Source: Micromonospora solifontis (GTDB taxonomy: Bacteria > Actinomycetota > Actinomycetes > Mycobacteriales > Micromonosporaceae). From it: a DNA stretch of 49,159 bases. The stretch lies in NCBI RefSeq assembly GCF_003725545.1, contig NZ_RJLN01000040.1, forward strand, positions 1 through 49,159. The letters run 5' to 3'. A program made the position numbers and the translations under genes. This document shows positions 44,587-49,159 of the stretch, one piece after another. The notes beneath the pieces were generated by a model. It was given only the letters and a program-made list of their open reading frames with translations. It ran no database searches and was not told where the DNA came from. Positions within the stretch are counted from its first letter, which is position 1; each line of letters begins with the position of its first letter.

Positions 44587-44619
44587 GGAGGTGATCGCTG
44601 TGCGAGATAGCGATCCTCC
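44587..44619 (+). promoter_or_regulatory. Hairpin sequestering a Shine-Dalgarno site, start codon in loop
   Basis: GGAGG (44587-44591), TG bulge, ATCGCT (44594-44599); loop GTGCGAGAT; AGCGAT (44609-44614), CCTCC (44615-44619). Eleven base pairs hide the SD; the GTG of the 17-codon ORF is in the 9-nt loop. This would block or time ribosome entry. Confidence 0.65.
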
Positions 44620-44653
44620 CAGTCGTGGCCGGGCCGACCGTCAGCCCCGCTGA
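44600..44653 (+). CDS. Possible 17-aa leader peptide
   Basis: GTG start 8 nt after GGAGG: VRDSDPPSRGRADRQPR, stop TGA. Arg- and Pro-rich, with no known peptide family. It sits in structured RNA (SD hairpin before it; alternative stems after it), so it may act as a regulatory leader rather than a product. No Trp/Cys runs to suggest known attenuators. Confidence 0.35.
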   Translation: MRDSDPPSRGRADRQPR

Positions 44654-44666
44654 GCCACGACTCAGC
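44621..44666 (+). promoter_or_regulatory. Two mutually exclusive stems
   Basis: AGTCGTGGC (44621-44629) can pair with GCCACGACT (44654-44662), 9 bp. The alternative GCTGAG (44649-44654) with CTCAGC (44661-44666) uses the same right-hand bases. The second stem covers the stop of the 17-codon ORF, so ribosome position could choose between them. Confidence 0.5.
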
Positions 44667-44862
44667 CGGCAGCGCTGACCCGCTTCCCGCCCTGCGCAGC
44701 GCCCGTCTCCTCGGCCACCCGGCCGGGGCCGACCGTGCTGCGCGGCCCGCCCGGGCCGCCGCGGTGGAGCACCCCGGTCACGACTTCGTGTGCGCACGTC
44801 CTGAGCCATCCCCGCGGTCCGGCCCCGTGCCGCCCGGACCGCCGTCGCCACGGAGCAGTCCC

Positions 44863-44949
44863 ATGAGCCGTTACGTCGCCCCGCTGGGTTTCACCCTCGC
44901 CGCCGTCTGGGTGGCCGTCCTCTTCGTCCTGGCCGGCGGCGGTCACTGA
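44863..44949 (+). CDS. 28-aa single-helix membrane peptide
   Basis: MSRYVAPLGFTLAAVWVAVL then FVLAGGGH. ATG 44863 has CGGAG 7 nt upstream. One membrane helix (residues about 5-24), basic N-terminus. It has the look of small conserved actinomycete membrane proteins; function unknown. It may be the gene controlled by the upstream leader structures, 200 nt away. Confidence 0.55.
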   Translation: MSRYVAPLGFTLAAVWVAVLFVLAGGGH

Positions 44950-44994
44950 CCGCGCCGGCCGGGACCCGGCCGTCCGCCGGACCCCGGACCCGCC

Positions 44995-45945
44995 TCAGAT
45001 CAGCCGGGACGACCAGACCAGGCTCAGCGCACCGGCGCAGAGGGCGAACAGCAGCGCGACGCCCGCGTACCACTGGGTGATCTCTCGCGGTTCCGTCCGG
45101 AACCCGATCGAGCTGCCCATGTCCTGGTAGACCTGCTTCAGCTCACTGACCGAGGCCGCCTCGTAGAAGTAGCCCTGGGTGGTCTCCGCGAGCTGCGACA
45201 GCGCCATCCGGTCGACCGGCACCCGCTGCAGCTGACCGCCGATGTCGACCTGACCGGAGTCCGTGCCGAACGCGATGGTGGAGACCGGGACGTTGGCCGC
45301 CTGTGCCGCCGCGGCCGCCTCCTCCACCGACCGCCCCGCGGTGCGGTAGCCGTCGGAGAGCAGCACGATCCGGGCCGGCGGGATCCCGGCCGCGCCGTCG
45401 GCGGGCACCGAACGGATCGCCTCCAGGCAGGTGAACACCGCCTCCCCGGTGGCCGTCGCCTCGGCCAGCACCAGACCGTCGATGGCGGTGGTCACCGCAC
45501 CCCGGTCCTTGGTCGGCGGCACCAGCACGTTGGCCGACTTCGCGAACGAGACCAGCCCGAGGTTGTAGCTTCCCGGCAGCTCCCCGACGAACTGCTTGGC
45601 CGCCTCCTGGGCGGCCTCCAGGCGGTTCGGCGCCACGTCGTCGGCCTGCATGGACAGCGACACGTCGATGGCCAGCATCACCGTGGCCCGCTCCAGCGGC
45701 TCCTTGGTGTCCACCGCCGGGCGGGCCAGCGCGGTCGCCAGCACCAGCAGGCAGAGCAGGAACGCGGTGGCCGCCACGTGCCGCCGCCAGCCCAGCCCCT
45801 TCGGCGCGAGGGTCCGCAGCAGGTCCACGTTGGTGAACCGCATCGCGTACGCGCGGCGGTGCAGCTGCCGCCAGACGTACGCGGCGGCCAGGGCGAGCAC
45901 CGGCAGCACGGCCAGCAGCCACCACGGTTGCAGAAAACGGATCAT
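44995..45945 (-). CDS. VWA-domain membrane protein (BatA-like)
   Basis: A 316-aa protein with N-terminal helix (about 6-25), second helix (about 57-75), a von Willebrand A domain with MIDAS motif AIDVSLSMQADD (about 90-275) and a C-terminal helix (about 292-312). Start overlaps the DUF58 stop by 4 bp (ATGA). MoxR-DUF58-VWA sets form AAA+ chaperone systems that act on envelope or metal-dependent proteins. Counterpart of Rv1481. Confidence 0.92.
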   Translation of the reverse strand: MIRFLQPWWLLAVLPVLALAAAYVWRQLHRRAYAMRFTNVDLLRTLAPKGLGWRRHVAATAFLLCLLVLATALARPAVDTKEPLERATVMLAIDVSLSMQADDVAPNRLEAAQEAAKQFVGELPGSYNLGLVSFAKSANVLVPPTKDRGAVTTAIDGLVLAEATATGEAVFTCLEAIRSVPADGAAGIPPARIVLLSDGYRTAGRSVEEAAAAAQAANVPVSTIAFGTDSGQVDIGGQLQRVPVDRMALSQLAETTQGYFYEAASVSELKQVYQDMGSSIGFRTEPREITQWYAGVALLFALCAGALSLVWSSRLI

Positions 45946-46922
45946 CGCGTCGTCCCTCGGGTACGGGCGTGCCGCTGCGCGGCCACGAATCGCACCATGT
46001 CCAGCAGCCAGTCTCGGTCGGTACGCAGTCGCAGGTGGCCCGCGCCGGCGGCGCGCAGCTCGGCGGCGACCGCTCCACGCTGGGCGGCCGCCGCCTCGGC
46101 GTACCGTCGGCGCAGGCCGGGATCGGCGGTCTGCACCTCGTGCAGCTCGCCCGTCTCCGGGTCGACCACCGGCAGCACCCCCACGTCCGGCAGCTCCAGC
46201 TCGCGCGGGTCGACCACCTCGATCGCCAGCACGTCGTGCCGGACCCGCAGCTTACGGACCGGCCGCCCCCACTGCTGCGGCGGCGCGAGGAAGTCGGAGA
46301 TCACCACGGCCACGCCGCGTCGGCGGGGCGGCCGGTTCAGCATGTCGACCAGCGCGCCGAGGTCGCTGCGACCGGGCCGGATCTCGGTGCCGGCGATGGC
46401 CCGCAACAGGCCCTGCGCCTCCTTGCGCCCGGACCGGGCGGGCAGCCGCACCAGGGTGCCGGGCCCGCTGACCGGGGGCGCGCCGCGCCACCGCCCGGAC
46501 CGCGCCGGCACCGGCGCCCCGGTGCCGACCACCGCGCCGATCCGGTTGCCGCCCCGGACGGTCAGATGGACCAGGGCCGCGGCGGCGGCCACCACCACGT
46601 CCCGCTTGAGCCACTTCCCGGTGCCGAAGTCCAGGCTCGCCGACAGGTCCACCGCCAGCCAGGTCTCCAGCTCCCGGTCGGCCACCGTACGCCGCACGTG
46701 CGGCATGGTGGTCCGTGCGGTCACCGGCCAGTCCATCCGGCGTACGTCGTCGCCGGGGCGGTACTCGCGGGACTCCCCCGCCTCGCTGCCCGGCCCGGGC
46801 AGCAGCCCGGCGTAGTCGCCCTGGAGCAGCCCGTCCAGCTTGCGGGTGACCAGCAGCTGCAGTCGGGACAGCACGGCGTCGGAGCGGTCGCCGCTGGCCG
46901 GCAGCGGGGTGGCTGGGCTCAC
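45942..46922 (-). CDS. DUF58 domain protein
   Basis: A 326-aa protein. Family signature SREYRPGDDVRRMDWPVTAR (about 50-70), ETWLAVDLSASLDFG and VVISDFLAPP. It has no membrane helix and probably is the partner that links the MoxR ATPase with the VWA protein. GTGA overlap with moxR upstream and ATGA with the VWA gene. Counterpart of Rv1480. Confidence 0.92.
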   Translation of the reverse strand: MSPATPLPASGDRSDAVLSRLQLLVTRKLDGLLQGDYAGLLPGPGSEAGESREYRPGDDVRRMDWPVTARTTMPHVRRTVADRELETWLAVDLSASLDFGTGKWLKRDVVVAAAAALVHLTVRGGNRIGAVVGTGAPVPARSGRWRGAPPVSGPGTLVRLPARSGRKEAQGLLRAIAGTEIRPGRSDLGALVDMLNRPPRRRGVAVVISDFLAPPQQWGRPVRKLRVRHDVLAIEVVDPRELELPDVGVLPVVDPETGELHEVQTADPGLRRRYAEAAAAQRGAVAAELRAAGAGHLRLRTDRDWLLDMVRFVAAQRHARTRGTTR

Positions 46923-48028
46923 GGCCGCTGCCCGGGCCAGCCGGCGGCGTTCGGCACGGCCGGTGGCGGCGGCGTGGCCTGCTGCCGGGGCGCGACGGCC
47001 GGCAGCGGGATGGTCGACATCACCCGGTGCACGATGTGGTCGGCCGGTACGTCGTCGGCGAGCGCGTCGTAGCTGAGCACCAGCCGGTGGCGCAGGATGT
47101 CCGGGGCGATGTCCTGCACGTCCTGCGGGAGCGCGTAGTCCCGGCCGCGCAACAGCGCCAGCGCCCGGGTGGCCCGGACCAGGCCGAGCGAGGCGCGCGG
47201 GCTGGCACCGTACTGGATGAGCTGCGCCACGTCGGGCATGCCGTGCTCGGCGGGGGCCCGGGTGGCGAGCACCAGCCGGACCGCGTAGTCGACCAGCGCG
47301 TTGTGCACGAAGACCTGGTCGGCCTTGTGCTGGAGGGCGATCAGGTCGGCGGTGTCGAAGACCCGCGCCGGCTCGGGCGCCGCGACGCCCATCCGGTAGA
47401 CGATCTCCCGCTCCTCGGCGTCGGTGGGATAGCCGACCAGGATCTTCATCAGGAAGCGGTCCCGCTGCGCCTCGGGCAGCGGGTACACGCCCTCCTGCTC
47501 GATCGGGTTCTGGGTGGCCATCACCAGGAACGGGTCGGGCACCCGGTGGGTCTCCCCGCCGATGGACACCTGCCGCTCGCTCATCACCTCCAGCAGCGCC
47601 GACTGCACCTTGGCCGGGGCCCGGTTGATCTCGTCGGCGAGCAGGAAGTTCACGAACACCGGGCCCAGTTCGACGTCGAACTTCTCGCTGGACTGCCGGT
47701 AGATCCGGGTGCCCATGATGTCGGCGGGAACCAGGTCCGGGGTGAACTGCACCCGGGCGAACGACCCGCCGACCACCTTGGCCAGGGTCTCCACGGCGAG
47801 GGTCTTGGCCACGCCGGGCACGCCTTCCAGCAGGCAGTGGCCCCGGGCGAGCAGGGCGACGAACATCCGCTCGACCATCCGGTCCTGCCCGACGATCACC
47901 CGCTTGATCTCGAACAGCGCCCGCTCCAGCAGGCCGGCGTCCTGCGCCGGGGTGGTGGCGGCCGGGGTCGGCGCGTCCGGCACGGCCTCGGTCGGGGTCG
48001 GGGCGTCGGGCGTGGTCGGCTGGGCCAC
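46919..48028 (-). CDS. MoxR-family AAA+ ATPase
   Basis: A 369-aa AAA+ protein. Walker A GVPGVAKT at about 69-76, Walker B/sensor region FLLADEINRAPAKVQSALLE, MATQNPIEQEGVYPLPEAQR and a C-terminal lid (PRASLGLVRATRALALLRGR). A Pro/Thr-rich N-terminal 30 residues precedes it. GTG 48028 with GGAGGACCG; upstream frames to 48166 rejected. First gene of the MoxR-DUF58-VWA operon. Confidence 0.93.
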   Translation of the reverse strand: MAQPTTPDAPTPTEAVPDAPTPAATTPAQDAGLLERALFEIKRVIVGQDRMVERMFVALLARGHCLLEGVPGVAKTLAVETLAKVVGGSFARVQFTPDLVPADIMGTRIYRQSSEKFDVELGPVFVNFLLADEINRAPAKVQSALLEVMSERQVSIGGETHRVPDPFLVMATQNPIEQEGVYPLPEAQRDRFLMKILVGYPTDAEEREIVYRMGVAAPEPARVFDTADLIALQHKADQVFVHNALVDYAVRLVLATRAPAEHGMPDVAQLIQYGASPRASLGLVRATRALALLRGRDYALPQDVQDIAPDILRHRLVLSYDALADDVPADHIVHRVMSTIPLPAVAPRQQATPPPPAVPNAAGWPGQRP

Positions 48029-48184
48029 CGGTCCTCCACAGCTTGGTCGTCGTCTCGGTGCGGTGCGTATAAGACTGTCATGCCTTCCTGGGAGGGGAGG
48101 CCGGGAGAGGGACGATTTTTGCCGCGCCGTCCCAGCGCACGGAAAACGCTGAACACGGGTGGACAACAGGGGGGCCGGCGTGTG

Positions 48185-48231
48185 TACGATTCACCCCGTC
48201 GCCGGGCGGCTCCCCCCGTGGCCGCCCGGCG
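48185..48231 (+). promoter_or_regulatory. TACGAT box followed by an 11-bp hairpin
   Basis: GTGTACGAT (-10-like TACGAT 48185-48190) resembles the one at 44527-44534. Ten bp on is a stem C-GCCGGGCGGC (48200-48210) with GCCGCCCGGC-G (48221-48231), loop TCCCCCCGTG, fully paired. TAGACT (48255-48260) 7 nt before the next GTG is a second promoter candidate. Confidence 0.5.
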
Positions 48232-48267
48232 CTAAACCTTCCACCGTGCGGCCCTAGACTGGGCCCG

Positions 48268-48498
48268 GTGACCACTCCCACTCCCGCCGACGAGGCGCCG
48301 ATCTGCTCGGCGCGGGGGTGTCGCGCCCCTGCCGTCTGGGAGCTGCGCTGGAACAATCCCCGCCTGCACGAGCCCGACCGGCGCAAGAGCTGGCTGGCCT
48401 GCGCCGACCACCGCGGGTCGCTCGGCGACTTCCTCGACGCGCGCGGCTTCCTGCGCGAGGTGGTCGCGCTGCCCGGATCGCCTACGCTCGAAGCGTGA
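48268..48498 (+). CDS. Small conserved protein with Cys pairs
   Basis: A 76-aa protein. ICSARGCRAPAVWELRWNNP then LACADHRGSLGDFLDARGFL; the C-x4-C and later C-x2-H could bind Zn. It is a conserved actinobacterial small protein, often beside PH-domain proteins (from memory). GTG start is 7 nt after TAGACT, so a leaderless start. Stop is in a repeat that recurs at the next gene start. Confidence 0.75.
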   Translation: MTTPTPADEAPICSARGCRAPAVWELRWNNPRLHEPDRRKSWLACADHRGSLGDFLDARGFLREVVALPGSPTLEA

Positions 48499-48594
48499 GC
48501 GAGCGGAGCGAGCGAGCCAGTCAGCTCAGCAGCGCGGCGCCTCGCGCCGCCGTCGAGCGAAGCGAGGCGGCGGCGTGAGCGGGCGGAGCGAGCC
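48493..48594. repeat. Gene-junction repeat: GCGTGAGCGAGCGGAGCGAG twice
   Basis: GCGTGAGCGAGCGGAGCGAG (48493-48512) and GCGTGAGCGGGCGGAGCGAG (48573-48592), 80 bp apart, one change. Between are GCGGCGC-CTC-GCGCCGC (48534-48550) and CGCCGCC/GGCGGCG arms. The first copy holds the stop of the small protein (TGA 48496-48498), the second the GTG of the PH-domain gene. Confidence 0.6.
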
Positions 48595-49129
48595 CGGCCC
48601 GGCCGACGGTGGCGACCTCGCCGGCCGCCCGCCGGCCCCACCCGGTCCGCTGGAGCCCTGGCCGGACACCGTCCGCTGGCAGCCGATCTCCCGTGACCTG
48701 ATCTGGGTCGAGCTGATCCGGCTGGGCGTGCTGTTCGCCGTCGGGCTGGTGGTGCTCGGCATCGGCTGGGCGATCAGCGGACACTGGCTCTTCGGCGTGG
48801 CGCTCGGCGTGACCGTGCTGCTGACCGGCTGGCGGGTGGTCACCATCGTCCGGGCGGTGCACGCCTGGGGGTACGCGGAACGCGAGAACGACCTGCTGGT
48901 CCGGCACGGGTTGCTGGTCCGGCGGCTGTCCATCGTGCCGTACTCGCGGATGCAGTTCGTGGACGTCACCGCGGGGCCGCTGGAGCGCGCCTTCGACCTG
49001 GCCACCGTGCAGCTGCACACCGCCGCGGCGGCGAGCGACGCCCGGGTACCCGGCCTGCGGCCGGCGGAGGCGTCCCGCCTTCGCGACCGGCTCACCGCGC
49101 TCGGCGAGGACCGGGCGGAGGGGCTGTGA
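48575..49129 (+). CDS. PH-domain (bPH2, YdbS-like) membrane protein
   Basis: A 184-aa protein. Disordered N-terminus, two membrane helices (about 48-65, LGVLFAVGLVVLGIGWAIS, and about 70-90), then a bacterial PH domain (about 105-165: AWGYAERENDLLVRHGLLV, RRLSIVPYSRMQFVDVTAG). It pairs with a second PH-domain protein (YdbT-like) starting at 49126. Function unknown in the envelope. Confidence 0.85.
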   Translation: MSGRSEPGPADGGDLAGRPPAPPGPLEPWPDTVRWQPISRDLIWVELIRLGVLFAVGLVVLGIGWAISGHWLFGVALGVTVLLTGWRVVTIVRAVHAWGYAERENDLLVRHGLLVRRLSIVPYSRMQFVDVTAGPLERAFDLATVQLHTAAAASDARVPGLRPAEASRLRDRLTALGEDRAEGL

Positions 49130-49159
49130 GCCACGGCCCGGCGGACGCCGAGCCCGGCA
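49126..49159 (+). CDS. Start of next gene, probably YdbT-like PH-domain protein (runs off the end)
   Basis: GTG 49126 overlaps the upstream stop (GTGA) and reads VSHGPADAEPG up to the window edge. Too short to identify; the partner role is inferred from position. Confidence 0.5.
   Translation, partial: MSHGPADAEPG

Noticed and set aside
44662..44946. 94-codon minus-strand frame
   Set aside because: Low-complexity Gly/Arg sequence, no Shine-Dalgarno site, overlaps the better-supported plus-strand peptide.

Overview
The DNA is very GC-rich, third codon positions are almost all G or C, GTG/TTG starts are common, and several genes appear to be read from leaderless transcripts (a TANNNT box 6-7 nt before the start codon). 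With the gene content (InhA-type enoyl reductase, DUF3097, NfeD/SPFH, MurL, NgcE-type sugar-binding lipoproteins) this points to the chromosome of an actinomycete, most likely a Micromonospora-like member of the Micromonosporaceae. I see no phage, plasmid, insertion sequence, CRISPR array, rRNA or tRNA.

Region 1 (1-12.1 kb) is an amino-sugar uptake and catabolism block. After the start of a bifunctional exonuclease/DNA polymerase gene (leaving the window on the left) comes a minus-strand operon: MurR/RpiR regulator, SIS-domain sugar-phosphate protein, NgcE-type lipoprotein and two permeases. A BadF-type N-acetylglucosamine kinase is divergent to it. A VOC / ArsR / SRPBCC mini-operon with a textbook promoter-operator and a small membrane protein separate this from a second, paralogous NgcEFG operon. 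Neither operon has its own ATPase gene.

Region 2 (12.1-24 kb) holds a membrane acyltransferase, an aminotransferase-mmsA pair (beta-alanine or GABA type catabolism), a frameshifted D-glutamate-cyclase-like gene, a pair of unknown membrane proteins, an unknown cytosolic protein, and a four-gene cell-surface locus (secreted protein, TetR with TTG start, DUF6230, DUF6114) containing an unlisted 32-aa ORF.

Region 3 (24-35.7 kb) begins with divergent murD-like and murL genes, which together fit the MurD2/MurL route that puts L-Glu on UDP-MurNAc-L-Ala and epimerises it afterwards. PucR regulator, argininosuccinate synthase, SpoU rRNA methyltransferase, a DHFR-fold reductase, GNAT, a class A penicillin-binding protein and a membrane protein follow.

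Region 4 (35.8-49.2 kb) carries a gene set that is also clustered in mycobacteria (moxR1-DUF58-VWA, fabG1-inhA-hemH, NfeD-SPFH), with a serine hydrolase, DUF3097, a conserved actinobacterial protein and a HAD phosphatase inserted, and ends in a CxxxC small protein and PH-domain membrane proteins. Between fabG and the VWA gene is a 600-base stretch with an RBS-sequestering hairpin over a 17-codon ORF, mutually exclusive downstream stems and a 28-aa membrane peptide. Convergent gene ends are repeatedly marked by palindromes; two of these belong to one dispersed repeat family with compensatory base changes.
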